A DNA stretch of 40,152 bases from Bacteroidales bacterium (lineage in GTDB: Bacteria > Bacteroidota > Bacteroidia > Bacteroidales > PUMT01), in NCBI GenBank assembly GCA_007132225.1, contig SLPB01000038.1, positions 1 through 40,152 on the forward strand. Reading direction: 5' to 3'. Below are positions 24,463 to 33,521 of the stretch, in pieces. Each line of letters begins with the position of its first letter. Position 1 is the stretch's first letter. Position numbers and translations under genes: made by a program. The notes beneath the pieces were generated by a model, which saw only the letters and a program-made list of their open reading frames with translations, searched no databases and was not told the origin of the DNA.

Positions 24463-24672
24463 AATAAGATCTGTTTAGATTATATATTTATTTAAATAAA
24501 CTTACTCTTAATATTATATTTGCCTGAATTCAGCCTGGGTAAAAGGTCAGGGCAAATTAATTTACCTGCAATATATAAAATTATTTATTATTGAGATTTT
24601 GATTCTTAAATAAAATTAAAAACATTTTGATAACTAAAACTTTTAATGTCCCGGCAACAGCATAGAATAAAA

Positions 24673-24720
24673 AAGGCACCAATATCTATTGCATTAGTTT
24701 CACCTGCTAAAAAGTGCCTT
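24673..24720 (-). terminator. Probable terminator overlapping the end of the glycosyltransferase gene
   Basis: On the minus strand AAGGCAC (24720-24714) pairs with GTGCCTT (24679-24673), followed by TTTTATTC. The loop is long (34 nt), and the 5' arm lies in the last codons of the glycosyltransferase gene. It ends the block starting with MtaB. Confidence 0.55.
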
Positions 24721-25752
24721 AGAAAAAAAACCATCTTTATCAAGCATGGAAAAATATTTCTTCTTCCGCAAAAAGAATTCAATCACAATACTTTTTGAAT
24801 ATATTTCATCATGATCTGATAATCCGCTGGTTTTTCGCAGCTCGCTTCTTTTTCTCAAACAGTAAGGAACAAGACTGAAAAATGCTATATGCGCCCTGAC
24901 CACAGCCAGGGCATTTGCAAAAGATAATGAAAGCAGGAATTTAATTATTGAAAGCCAGTCAGCCAATAAGCGGACAAAGATCAGGCTGATTTTCCCGTCA
25001 GGTAAATTTTTCAGTAACATCAGGAGGCTGTTGCGAAAATTAAACCAGGTTTTTCTTGGATTACTGACGGGAAGAGTTCCACCGCCATGATGATAAACCA
25101 CCGAGGAGGGTACCACCCTTATATTCTTCCCTGCATTTTTAAATCTCCAGCACAGATCTATCTCCTCCATATGTGCAAAGAACTTCTCATCAAATCCTCC
25201 GGCCTCATGCCAGTCCGACGCCCTTAACATCATACAGGCCCCGGTGGCCCAGAATATCTCATATTCGTTATCATACTGACCACTGTCTTTTTCAACAACA
25301 TCAAATATTCGCCCCCGGCAAAACGGATATCCCATAAAATCAATAAATCCACCGGCAGCTCCGGCATATTCAAAATATTCCTTTCTGTTCAGATCCTTCA
25401 CCTTTGGCATGCAGGCAGCAATGCCCGGGTCAGCCTCCATTAGTTTCAATAATGGTTCCGTCCACCCCTTTGTTACTTCAACATCAGAATTTAGCAGGAT
25501 ATAATACTCAGCTTCAATAATGTCAAGGGCCCTGTTGTACCCTCCTGAAAACCCGTAGTTCCAATCCAGCTCCATAAGGGATACCTCAGGAAAATGCTCT
25601 TCAAGAAATTCAATTGAGCCATCTGAAGAAAAATTATCCACAACCCATACTTTAACTTGCTCCCCCTGAGAATTTTCGATAATACCTGGCATAAACCTTT
25701 TCAGATATCCCAGTCCGTTCCAGTTCAGTATTACTACGGCCAGTTTTATCAT
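24700..25752 (-). CDS. Family 2 glycosyltransferase
   Basis: Inverting GT-A transferase that likely builds cell-surface glycan, 350 residues. MIKLAVVILNWNGLGYL starts the nucleotide-binding fold; WVVDNFSSDGS (36-46) and LLNSDVEV (86-93, the DXD-like site) follow. EIFWATGACMMLRASDWHEAGGFDEKFFAHMEEIDLCWR is the classic rhamnosyl/dTDP-sugar-type acceptor half. Hydrophobic C-terminal segments suggest membrane association. The ATG at 25752 overlaps the acyltransferase stop as ATGA and has a good GGAGG 9 nt upstream, which settles the start; the frame continues upstream to 25779 but this is unlikely to be used. Linkage to LpxL-type genes suggests a role with lipid A or outer lipids. Confidence 0.88.
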   Translation of the reverse strand: MIKLAVVILNWNGLGYLKRFMPGIIENSQGEQVKVWVVDNFSSDGSIEFLEEHFPEVSLMELDWNYGFSGGYNRALDIIEAEYYILLNSDVEVTKGWTEPLLKLMEADPGIAACMPKVKDLNRKEYFEYAGAAGGFIDFMGYPFCRGRIFDVVEKDSGQYDNEYEIFWATGACMMLRASDWHEAGGFDEKFFAHMEEIDLCWRFKNAGKNIRVVPSSVVYHHGGGTLPVSNPRKTWFNFRNSLLMLLKNLPDGKISLIFVRLLADWLSIIKFLLSLSFANALAVVRAHIAFFSLVPYCLRKRSELRKTSGLSDHDEIYSKSIVIEFFLRKKKYFSMLDKDGFFSKALFSR

Positions 25753-26651
25753 GGCTGAACCTCCTTCATATGTTTCCACCGTTTATGCGACCAGAGCCAG
25801 TATTCAGGTCTTTTCCGGATCTGATCTTCAAGCAGCCTGGTATGTCGTTCGGTTATTTCATACATTTTGGTGGACTTTGGATTTTCGGAAACAGGAATAA
25901 TTTCAATTTCATAATACCCTCTTTTCAGTTTATTCATCTTAAAAAACACAACAACCTGATTAAGTCTTTTGGCAATCTGTTCACTTCCCAGCATCACAGG
26001 TGTATCCTGGTTAAGAAATGTTGTCCAGTATCTGATATGTTCCTTCACAGGCCTTTGATCGCCAAGGAAAAAGGTAATAACAGGAATATTTTCATTATGA
26101 TATTTCAGGATAACAGGATAACTACGTATAACAGGAACTGTCTGCAAACCAAACTTTTGACGCAGCTTTTTCATAAAACGGTCAAAATAAACATTGTTCA
26201 ACGGTTTGTAAAGGGCTAAAACCTTATAATCGGTATAAAGAGGCAGAGTTAATAACCATTCCCAATTACCATAATGCCCAAAAACAGCAACCACACTTTT
26301 TCCCTCATCATAGTACTTTTTAAGGATCCCGGGATTTTTCCAGGCACATCTTTTTCTCAGTTCCCTTTTGCTCATATTTACTGCAGCAAAAGATTCAATA
26401 AATGAGTCGCACATATGATGATAATAACTCCTTGCTATTTTTTTCAATTCCTGATCGGATTTTTCGGGAAAAGCGTTCCGCAGATTGTTAAAAACAACTT
26501 TCCTTCTGTACCCGGGTAAATAATAGGCAAGAATAAATAGAAAATCAGAAAGAATATATAAAACCCTCAGGGGCAGCCATAGCAAAGGACGTGATAATCC
26601 ATAAAACAAGTAGAATCCGGTAAAATGGAAAGCTGACCTGATGCTCGTCAT
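25749..26651 (-). CDS. LpxL/HtrB-type lysophospholipid acyltransferase (copy 1)
   Basis: Inner-membrane acyltransferase of the lipid A late-acyltransferase family, 300 residues. There is an N-terminal membrane segment (about 12-45), the SDFLFILAYYLPGYRRKVVFNNLRNAFPEK signature of the family, catalytic HX4E as H126-E131 in FGHYGNWEW, and a basic C-terminus with the YWLWSHKRWK motif (about 280-290) seen in LpxL homologs. It is a close paralog of the gene 153 nt upstream; the two share most motifs but differ in detail. It is translationally coupled to the glycosyltransferase by a 4-nt ATGA overlap. It probably adds a secondary acyl chain to lipid A or acylates an aminolipid. Confidence 0.88.
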   Translation of the reverse strand: MTSIRSAFHFTGFYLFYGLSRPLLWLPLRVLYILSDFLFILAYYLPGYRRKVVFNNLRNAFPEKSDQELKKIARSYYHHMCDSFIESFAAVNMSKRELRKRCAWKNPGILKKYYDEGKSVVAVFGHYGNWEWLLTLPLYTDYKVLALYKPLNNVYFDRFMKKLRQKFGLQTVPVIRSYPVILKYHNENIPVITFFLGDQRPVKEHIRYWTTFLNQDTPVMLGSEQIAKRLNQVVVFFKMNKLKRGYYEIEIIPVSENPKSTKMYEITERHTRLLEDQIRKRPEYWLWSHKRWKHMKEVQP

Positions 26652-26804
26652 AAAGCTGGGAATATTTAAATGGGGTTAAATCAATAATAAAGATGCTTTG
26701 TCTACCTGAAAAGCGATAAAGATAAAAATTACTTATGTTGTAACTATTTTTTATGAAATAAAAATATCATCTCATCACCGGGGAATTTGATTATGACTGA
26801 ATAA

Positions 26805-27680
26805 TCAGCGCCGGATCTTCCACCTTCGGTGCGACCATAGCCATAATTCAGGCTGGTCCCGGATAAGTTTTTCAAGTTCCTTAACATGAGCATCCGTTAT
26901 CTCATAATCAGGGGTTTCTGCAGAATTATCAAAGAGGGGAATAAAATCAAATTCATAATATCCACGCCTGATCTTTCTCATTTTAAAAAAAACTACAGCC
27001 ATATTCATTTTCCGGGCAACTTGCTCCACACCCAGGTAAACCGGTGTGTCCTGGTTCAAAAAATCAATCCAGTAGCGGGCTTTCGCCCTGGGAGGTGCCT
27101 GATCAGCCATAAAGGCAGTAAGAGTAGGAATCCCTTTATTGTCAAGTTGGTATATCTTCCTGATTGCCATCTTCATAGGAACCAGTCTGGCACCAAACCG
27201 GGAACGCATAGTGGTAATCAGCCTGTCAAAAACCTTGTTTCTAAGTTGTCTGTAGATTGTGATACATTCATATTCAGTTATAACAGGAAACCCGCACATC
27301 CATTCCCAGTTTCCGTAATGCCCCAACACCGCGGCCACATGTTTTCCTTCACCAAAATATTTTTCAATGATCTCGGGATTATTATACCTCACTCTCCGTC
27401 TGATTTCATCTTTCCCCATTCCCATAAGGTATATTGTCTCAACCAGCAGATCACATAAATGGCTGTAAAAACCCTTTGCGATATCCTCAATATCTGTATG
27501 ATCCTTTTCGGGAAAAGCATTGTAGAGATTTTCAAAAACAACATTCCGCCTGTATTTTGTTATGTAATAAGCCAGATAATAAATCATATCCGAGATCACA
27601 TATAATGCACGCAAAGGCAGCAAACTAATCAGGCGAAGAAAAAAATAAACGAGATAATAGAAGATACCTGTCATATCCAT
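26805..27680 (-). CDS. LpxL/HtrB-type lysophospholipid acyltransferase (copy 2)
   Basis: Second tandem member of the late-acyltransferase family, 291 residues. It has N-terminal hydrophobic residues 5-40, YRRNVVFENLYNAFPEKD, catalytic H121-E126 in LGHYGNWEW, a DQAPP motif near residue 193, and ELWLWSHRRWK at the C-terminus. The tandem pair presumably differs in acyl donor or acceptor position, as LpxL and LpxM do. It lies 12 nt downstream of the inositol-monophosphatase-like gene, so it is cotranscribed with it. Confidence 0.88.
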   Translation of the reverse strand: MDMTGIFYYLVYFFLRLISLLPLRALYVISDMIYYLAYYITKYRRNVVFENLYNAFPEKDHTDIEDIAKGFYSHLCDLLVETIYLMGMGKDEIRRRVRYNNPEIIEKYFGEGKHVAAVLGHYGNWEWMCGFPVITEYECITIYRQLRNKVFDRLITTMRSRFGARLVPMKMAIRKIYQLDNKGIPTLTAFMADQAPPRAKARYWIDFLNQDTPVYLGVEQVARKMNMAVVFFKMRKIRRGYYEFDFIPLFDNSAETPDYEITDAHVKELEKLIRDQPELWLWSHRRWKIRR

Positions 27681-27692
27681 TAAGGTATAAAC

Positions 27693-28490
27693 TTAATCAG
27701 GCTTCATGAAGTGCCGCACAGCAGATTGAAACTCATTAAAAACTTTTGCATTGGAGGCAACCAGTTCACCTCCGAAAAGAAAATCTTCACCACCGGCGAA
27801 ATCACTAACACTTCCACCTGCCTGCTTAACAATAAAAACTCCGGCTGCAACATCCCATGCCTTGAGTCCATATTCATAAAAAGCATCAAAGCGTCCGCAG
27901 GCAACATATGCAAGATCAACAGCCGCAGAGCCGAGTCTTCGCAAACCGTGCGAATTTTCCATTAAATATTCAAATGATCTGATAAATGGACTCATATGCT
28001 TAAAATCAGTATAAGGAAAACCTGTTGCAATAAGTGAATCTTTAACCATGGCAGTCTGAGAAACCCTTATCTCCTTCTCATTAAGATAAGCCGGAGCTCC
28101 TTGCCAGGAGTAAAAACACTCGTCAAGGTTAATCTCATAAACAACACCCAGCAGAGGTTTTCTGTGTTCAACAAGGGCAATACTGACAGAAAATGGTGGT
28201 AACCCATGAATAAAATTAGTGGTGCCATCCAGCGGATCAATAACCCAGTTCAGTCCGCCCTGATTTTTATCTCCGGACCCTTCTTCAGCAATAAACCCGG
28301 CTTCAGGAAGAAGCATGCCCAGTTTTTCAACCAGCCTGTCTTCAGCTTCCTTGTCCACGTAAGAGACATAGTCATGTATTCCCTTTGATTCAATGTATTC
28401 CTGCTTAAAACCTTGTCCCTCTTTTCTGATAAATTCACCGGTTTCTTTTGAAATACTTATAACTTCCCTGCAGATACTTTTAACATCCAT
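27693..28490 (-). CDS. Inositol-monophosphatase-family phosphatase
   Basis: Mg2+-dependent sugar-phosphate phosphatase of the IMPase/SuhB/CysQ family, 265 residues. Motifs: acidic EE at 69-70, WVIDPLDGTTNF (82-93, metal ligands D85 and D88 and phosphate-binding G89-T90), and AWDVAAG toward the C-terminus with the third metal aspartate. The ATG at 28490 is preferred over the TTG two codons upstream; it lies 2 nt after the mtaB stop. The exact substrate (inositol phosphate, another sugar phosphate or PAP) cannot be told. The SuhB type is the nearest in overall form. Confidence 0.87.
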   Translation of the reverse strand: MDVKSICREVISISKETGEFIRKEGQGFKQEYIESKGIHDYVSYVDKEAEDRLVEKLGMLLPEAGFIAEEGSGDKNQGGLNWVIDPLDGTTNFIHGLPPFSVSIALVEHRKPLLGVVYEINLDECFYSWQGAPAYLNEKEIRVSQTAMVKDSLIATGFPYTDFKHMSPFIRSFEYLMENSHGLRRLGSAAVDLAYVACGRFDAFYEYGLKAWDVAAGVFIVKQAGGSVSDFAGGEDFLFGGELVASNAKVFNEFQSAVRHFMKPD

Positions 28491-28492
28491 TG

Positions 28493-29809
28493 TCAATGAT
28501 TTTTATTATTATTTTTAACCATTCCTTTCATTATTCCATCTTCACCTGCTGCCAGAAGCTTAACTTCAATGATACTGTTTATAGCCTTCCTCTCCCCTGG
28601 CGCCTCAACCCTGATGTAATTGCCGGTAAACCCAAGCATCCGCCCCTTTTTGTTAAATTCCTCAAACAATACCTTATGAGTTTGTCCTCTGCATCGATCA
28701 AGAAATGAATTATGTTTTTCTTCAGAGATCCGGTGAAGAATTTTACTCCGTTGCTCCTTCTCTTCAGGTGGTACTTTCCCGGGAAGTTTCGATGCTATTG
28801 TATTATTTCTCTCAGAATAAGAAAATATATGTAAAAAGGCGATATCCGCATTCTGAAGAAATTCTGCAGTTTCATTAAAATCCATTTCCGTTTCACCTGG
28901 AAAACCTGTTATAACATCAGCCCCAATGCCCGCATCCGGAATTTTTTCCCTTATCTTTTCAACCCTTTCGGTGAAGAGAGATTTCCTGTATTTACGGTTC
29001 ATGGATTTAAGGATACGGTCACAGCCTGACTGGAGCGGAAGATGGAAATGGGGAGCAAATTTTTGACTTTGAGCCACCAGGCTTATTATTTCATCATTTA
29101 AAAGGTCGGGTTCAACAGAAGATATCCTGTATCTTTCAACAACTGTTTCTTCCTGAAGTCTTATAAGTAACTCAGGCAGCTTATAGGGAGCGGATCTGCC
29201 AAAATCTCCAATATTAACACCTGTGAGAACGACTTCCTTTACTCCGCATTCTGCAATTTTGTTTGCCTGCAATATGATCTCTTCTATAGAAGCACTGCGG
29301 CTGCGGCCTCTTGCAAGGGGTATGGTGCAATAAGAACAAAAATAATCACAACCATCCTGGATCTTTAAAAAAGAACGAGTTCTTCCTGATAATGAGTATG
29401 ATGAAGTGAAGGCACTTTCATCAGTTATTTCAGAGGAATAAACAACTGGTTCACCTCCTTTTTTAAAATTACCTGCATAGTCAAATATCCTGAATTTCTC
29501 ATCCGATCCAAGAACAAGATCAACACCGGATATTTTTGCAATATCATAAGCCTTTAACTGGGAATAACATCCGACAACAATTATATAAGCCCCGGGAGAC
29601 CTCCGGATAGCCTTATTGATAATATTCCGGCATTTCTTTTCAGCACTGGATGTTACCGTACAGGTATTTATTACAACTATATCCGCAGAACTGTTAAAAT
29701 CAATTTTATTAAAACCTCTTTCAACAAACATGCGTTCGATGGTGGAAGCTTCAGCAAAATTCAGTTTACAGCCCAGGGTATAAAAAGCAACTCCCGGAGT
29801 ATGGTCCAT
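28493..29809 (-). CDS. mtaB: tRNA t6A37 methylthiotransferase MtaB
   Basis: Radical-SAM enzyme that converts N6-threonylcarbamoyladenosine at tRNA position 37 to its 2-methylthio form. 438 residues. The N-terminal MTTase domain has three cluster cysteines C14 (TLGCKLN), C50 (NTCTVT) and C81 (VGCYSQ). The radical-SAM motif CX3CX2C is C154, C158 and C161 in DGCDYFCSYC. A TRAM-like C-terminal domain starts near residue 370. YTLGCKLNFAE at the start is characteristic of MtaB rather than MiaB. It heads the leftward block ending with the glycosyltransferase and is separated from the ppx gene by 146 nt. Confidence 0.92.
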   Translation of the reverse strand: MDHTPGVAFYTLGCKLNFAEASTIERMFVERGFNKIDFNSSADIVVINTCTVTSSAEKKCRNIINKAIRRSPGAYIIVVGCYSQLKAYDIAKISGVDLVLGSDEKFRIFDYAGNFKKGGEPVVYSSEITDESAFTSSYSLSGRTRSFLKIQDGCDYFCSYCTIPLARGRSRSASIEEIILQANKIAECGVKEVVLTGVNIGDFGRSAPYKLPELLIRLQEETVVERYRISSVEPDLLNDEIISLVAQSQKFAPHFHLPLQSGCDRILKSMNRKYRKSLFTERVEKIREKIPDAGIGADVITGFPGETEMDFNETAEFLQNADIAFLHIFSYSERNNTIASKLPGKVPPEEKEQRSKILHRISEEKHNSFLDRCRGQTHKVLFEEFNKKGRMLGFTGNYIRVEAPGERKAINSIIEVKLLAAGEDGIMKGMVKNNNKNH

Positions 29810-29932
29810 ATATATTAAATGTAATTACAGAATTACCAGTAAGGTTGTTGCGAAATAAGATAAAAAAGATTGAATATCCATAAAAGCTGTCCCCAAAATA
29901 ATTTAAAGTTGCTATATGTCACAAAACCAATG

Positions 29933-29961
29933 CTGTGATTTAACCACCCATTAAATCACAG
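29933..29961 (-). terminator. Hairpin at the end of the ppx gene
   Basis: A perfect 11-bp stem CTGTGATTTAA/TTAAATCACAG (29933-29943 with 29951-29961) has a 7-nt loop, and its arm includes the ppx stop codon. On the minus strand it is followed by CATTGGTTTTG, a weak T tract. It is a probable terminator or 3'-end stabiliser. Confidence 0.55.
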
Positions 29962-30861
29962 TACTGGCTTGCTCTTGCAGTAATCATTATATAGCTGGTG
30001 GACAATTCCGTCGGATACACCAATCTTGGGCACAAGTATCTTTTTTGCCTGTGTCCATTCCATTATTTTAATAAATAGCTGTGTTGCAGGAATTATAACA
30101 TCTGCCCGGTCCGGATTAAATCCAAGCACCCTTATTCGTTCATCAATGGTAAATGAATCGATATGGAAATAAATTTTTATTAATTGCTTCAGGGTAAGTG
30201 GTATCCCCTCTTTATTGCCTGAAAGCCGGAAGACTTTATTGATATTGCCCCCGGAGCCAATTAATTGAATGGGCCTGTATTTTCTTTTTAATCCCTTTAA
30301 AAAAACTTCCATTCTGAGATATTCAGCATTGCTGACCTCCCGGTTGAGAAGCCTTATAGTTCCTATATTGAAAGAACCGGAAGTTATAACCTTTCTGTCC
30401 GAGAACAATGTAATCTCAGTGCTTCCGCCACCTACATCCACATACAGGTAGGATTTTTCACTATTAATCATCTCCACTATCCGGTTGGAGTAAACAAGTT
30501 CAGCTTCCTGCTGGCCGTCAATAACCTCAACAGAAACGCCGGTACGGTCTTTAATATACTGAACTACATTTACAGAATTAACCGCTTCCCTCATGGCCGA
30601 TGTAGCACATGCCCGGTAACTTACAACATCCTGCACTATCATCAGATGATTAAATGCAGATATTGAATGCATCAGCTTTTCGATTTTTTCCGGTTTTATG
30701 GCTCCTTCTCCATAAAAAGCATCCTCCCCAAGCCTAACGGGCATCCGGATGAGTTCCGATTTTTTAAACAAAACCTCATCCTCATATTCGATGACGTTCA
30801 TGAAAAGCAATCTCACGGCATTTGATCCAACATCTATGGCAGCAAATTTTAACAGATCCAA
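29956..30861 (-). CDS. Ppx/GppA-family exopolyphosphatase
   Basis: Releases phosphate from the ends of polyphosphate, or the gamma phosphate of pppGpp. 301 residues, the short two-domain actin-like form. Seen: phosphate-1 loop AAIDVGSNAVRLL (7-19), ATSAMREA (86-93), catalytic glutamate region DGQQEAELVY, and phosphate-2 loop YVDVGGGSTEI. The only start keeping the first strand is TTG at 30861; an in-frame TAA lies 5 codons upstream. The gene begins 12 nt after ppk on the same strand, so synthesis and breakdown of polyphosphate are encoded together. The C-terminal helical and RNA-binding domains of long Ppx forms are absent. Confidence 0.88.
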   Translation of the reverse strand: MDLLKFAAIDVGSNAVRLLFMNVIEYEDEVLFKKSELIRMPVRLGEDAFYGEGAIKPEKIEKLMHSISAFNHLMIVQDVVSYRACATSAMREAVNSVNVVQYIKDRTGVSVEVIDGQQEAELVYSNRIVEMINSEKSYLYVDVGGGSTEITLFSDRKVITSGSFNIGTIRLLNREVSNAEYLRMEVFLKGLKRKYRPIQLIGSGGNINKVFRLSGNKEGIPLTLKQLIKIYFHIDSFTIDERIRVLGFNPDRADVIIPATQLFIKIMEWTQAKKILVPKIGVSDGIVHQLYNDYCKSKPVL

Positions 30862-30873
30862 AACAGTAAATTT

Positions 30874-32952
30874 TTATTGATTTTCTTTAGAGGCTTTCCC
30901 ACTTAAATAATTATAAAACTCAATTTGAGAGCGGATCCTGGAATTTTCATCATCTGCCCTGTATTGATTGTCCTGATCCCGGTTCAGTATTCTGGCCTTT
31001 ACATTATCACGCCATTGCATTTCAATCTGTGTCCTAAGCTCATCCTGAAGATCCTTATCATAAACAGGAGCAGTAACTTCTATCCGGTGATCCAGATTCC
31101 TTGACATCCAGTCGGCCGAAGAGATAAAATAACGGTTCCTGTTATTGTTACAGAATATAAAAATCCTTGAATGTTCCAGAAAAGTATCCACAATACTAAT
31201 TGCCCTGATGTTTTCACTAAGTCCGGGTTCATTAGGGACAAGTGAGCAGACACCCCTTATTATCAATCTTATATCAACCCCTGCATTGCTTGCCTGATAA
31301 AGTTTCTTTATTATATCCTTATCAACGAGACTGTTGGTTTTTACAATAATCCAGGCATTATGACCAGCCACCTTATTTTTTATCTCATTATCTATCAGAC
31401 TGGTAAAGCGCCGCCTCGTATAATTGGGAGAAAGTATAAGTGATTTATAGACAAAGGATTTAAAGGAATTGTCAAAAAAGAGGAACACTTTTTTGACTTC
31501 AGATGATATCCTTTTATCCCTGGTAAGCAGGGTGGTGTCTGAATAGACCTTCGCGTTGCCCTCATGGAAATTGCCGGTACTGATTCCCGCGTAGTTTACA
31601 AGGGTCCTGCCCTCCCTTCGGCTTATCAGGATGAGTTTGCAATGAACCTTTAATCCGCGGATACCAAACAAAACCCTTACACCAACCTCTTCCATCTTTC
31701 TGGCCCAGTAAATATTTGATTTTTCATCAAACCTGGCCTGAAGTTCAATTATAACAGTTACATCTTTACCGTTTCTTGCTGCATTTATCAGGGCATTGAT
31801 AACCCTGGAGTTTTTTGCTACACGGTAGAGCGTTATTTTTATTGAAACCACCCTGGGGTCAATAGCTGCCTCCCTGAGCCAGTTTATAAAATCCATGAAT
31901 CTCTGATATGGATAATGAAGCAAAAGGTCTTTACTGGCTATCACATCAAAAATGCTGCTGTTTGGTTGAATCCTCCAGTGATGCATGGGGGTGCAGGGGC
32001 GATTTACCAGGTGAGGCATCTTAAAATCGGGAAATTCCATAAAGTCCTTGAAATTATGATATCTGCCCCCGGGGATCAGGTTATCTTCATCATCCAGGTT
32101 CATCTCCTCTATAATATATCCTATCATATCCTCAGGAATCGCCCGGTCATACACAAACCTGACGGGTTGCCCCTTGTTCCGCCGGCTGACACTAACGGAA
32201 ATCTTTTCTATAAAACTCTGAGACAAATCATTATCAACATCAAGTTCTGCATCACGGGTAATTTTTATTGCATATGCCTCAAACTTATCGAACCGGAAAA
32301 TTGTAAAAACATCCTTAAGACAAAATCTTATTACATCATCAAGTATTATAAGGTATTTTCTCTGTCCGTCTGCAGGCAAAACCAAAAAGCGGGAAATGTT
32401 TCCCGGTATCTCAATAAGTGCATATTCGGTTTTAACCGAATCATCACGGCTCGTGAGCTTAGTGGCCAGGTATATTGCCTTGTCTTTAAGATAGGGGAAG
32501 GAATCAACATTGTGCAGCATTATGACAGATAAAACCGGGTTTATATGTTGATCAAAGTAGCGCTTAACAAATTCGGACTGCCGGGCATTCAGCTGTGTCT
32601 CATTTATGAAAAATATGTTCTCTTTTTCCAGTTCTTTGATTATTCCCTGGTATATCCTTTGAAACTGAACCTGATGATCAATAACAATTTTTTGTATCTG
32701 CTTTAGTACATTTTTGGGTTTGTCACCAATCATTTTCCTCATATCACGGCTTACGTTACGGTCGTAATCCATCATACGTTTTACCGTGGCAACCCTGACC
32801 TTGAAAAACTCATCCAGGTTATTTGAAAATATCCCAAGAAATTTCATCCTTTCTATTAATGGCAGGGAGACATCAGCAGCTTCCTGCAAAACCCTGTGAT
32901 TAAAAGAAAGCCAGCTGATCTCCCGGTTTATTATTTTCTTTTGCTTTGCCAT
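30874..32952 (-). CDS. ppk1: Polyphosphate kinase 1
   Basis: Makes inorganic polyphosphate from ATP. I chose ATG at 32952 (MAKQKKIINREISW), giving 692 residues, the usual PPK1 size; a longer frame from 32964 adds four residues. The four PPK1 parts are visible: N-domain (INREISWLSFNHRVLQEA), head domain (100-315), and two phospholipase-D-like domains. The autophosphorylated histidine is H437 in LKVHCKLILI, with support from H594 in FLEHSRIFIF (E. coli His435 and His592). YAGISTGNFHEGNAKVYSD is fully conserved. It is flanked by sixA (27 nt upstream) and ppx (12 nt downstream). Confidence 0.95.
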   Translation of the reverse strand: MAKQKKIINREISWLSFNHRVLQEAADVSLPLIERMKFLGIFSNNLDEFFKVRVATVKRMMDYDRNVSRDMRKMIGDKPKNVLKQIQKIVIDHQVQFQRIYQGIIKELEKENIFFINETQLNARQSEFVKRYFDQHINPVLSVIMLHNVDSFPYLKDKAIYLATKLTSRDDSVKTEYALIEIPGNISRFLVLPADGQRKYLIILDDVIRFCLKDVFTIFRFDKFEAYAIKITRDAELDVDNDLSQSFIEKISVSVSRRNKGQPVRFVYDRAIPEDMIGYIIEEMNLDDEDNLIPGGRYHNFKDFMEFPDFKMPHLVNRPCTPMHHWRIQPNSSIFDVIASKDLLLHYPYQRFMDFINWLREAAIDPRVVSIKITLYRVAKNSRVINALINAARNGKDVTVIIELQARFDEKSNIYWARKMEEVGVRVLFGIRGLKVHCKLILISRREGRTLVNYAGISTGNFHEGNAKVYSDTTLLTRDKRISSEVKKVFLFFDNSFKSFVYKSLILSPNYTRRRFTSLIDNEIKNKVAGHNAWIIVKTNSLVDKDIIKKLYQASNAGVDIRLIIRGVCSLVPNEPGLSENIRAISIVDTFLEHSRIFIFCNNNRNRYFISSADWMSRNLDHRIEVTAPVYDKDLQDELRTQIEMQWRDNVKARILNRDQDNQYRADDENSRIRSQIEFYNYLSGKASKENQ

Positions 32953-32979
32953 TATAATGTGCAATTTCTGAAAGCGGGA

Positions 32980-33480
32980 CTATTTGTTTTTGGGAAAGTC
33001 AATAATGAAATCGACAAGATTAACACGGTTAATATCATTCCACCCGGGTACATCAAATACCATCCGTACCAGTCCACATGTAGGCAAATTATTTATCTTC
33101 TCATCAGGAAAATGATTGGCAAGATGAGTGAAGTCCGGATTATGTCCGAATACCATGAGTGAATCCACCTCATTATCTGTATCCATAATAATCTGAAGAA
33201 TTGCATCTTCACCACCCATATATAGTTCTTCATTAATCAAAATCTGATAAACGGGAAGCTGCAGTTCCCTTGCAAAAATTATTGCAGTATGAAGGGCCCT
33301 GTTGGCAGGACTCGAGATAATTTGATCAGTCTTATGCCCTCTTTGCTTCATCCTCTTTGCCATATCATAGGCATTTTTCAAACCACGTTCAGCAAGAGGG
33401 CGGTCAATATCAGGCCTGCCCGGTGAATCCCAGGAGGATTTTGCATGACGTACTATGTACAGAACTTTTTCCATTGCCAT
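32980..33480 (-). CDS. SixA-type phosphohistidine phosphatase
   Basis: Small histidine-phosphatase-superfamily enzyme, 166 residues. The catalytic RHG-type motif is RHAKSSW with His12. SSPANRALHTA is the second arginine-containing motif, and FGHNPDF holds the second catalytic histidine. SixA removes phosphate from histidine phosphotransfer domains (ArcB, or NPr in the nitrogen PTS). In Bacteroidota sixA often neighbours ppk, as here. Whether it acts on a phosphohistidine protein or on PPK1's phosphohistidine is open. A second ATG (residue 3) could also be the start. Confidence 0.85.
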   Translation of the reverse strand: MAMEKVLYIVRHAKSSWDSPGRPDIDRPLAERGLKNAYDMAKRMKQRGHKTDQIISSPANRALHTAIIFARELQLPVYQILINEELYMGGEDAILQIIMDTDNEVDSLMVFGHNPDFTHLANHFPDEKINNLPTCGLVRMVFDVPGWNDINRVNLVDFIIDFPKNK

Positions 33481-33521
33481 ATAACCATTAGTTTTATTTA
33501 AACCGGTAAAGTGAATTTAGT

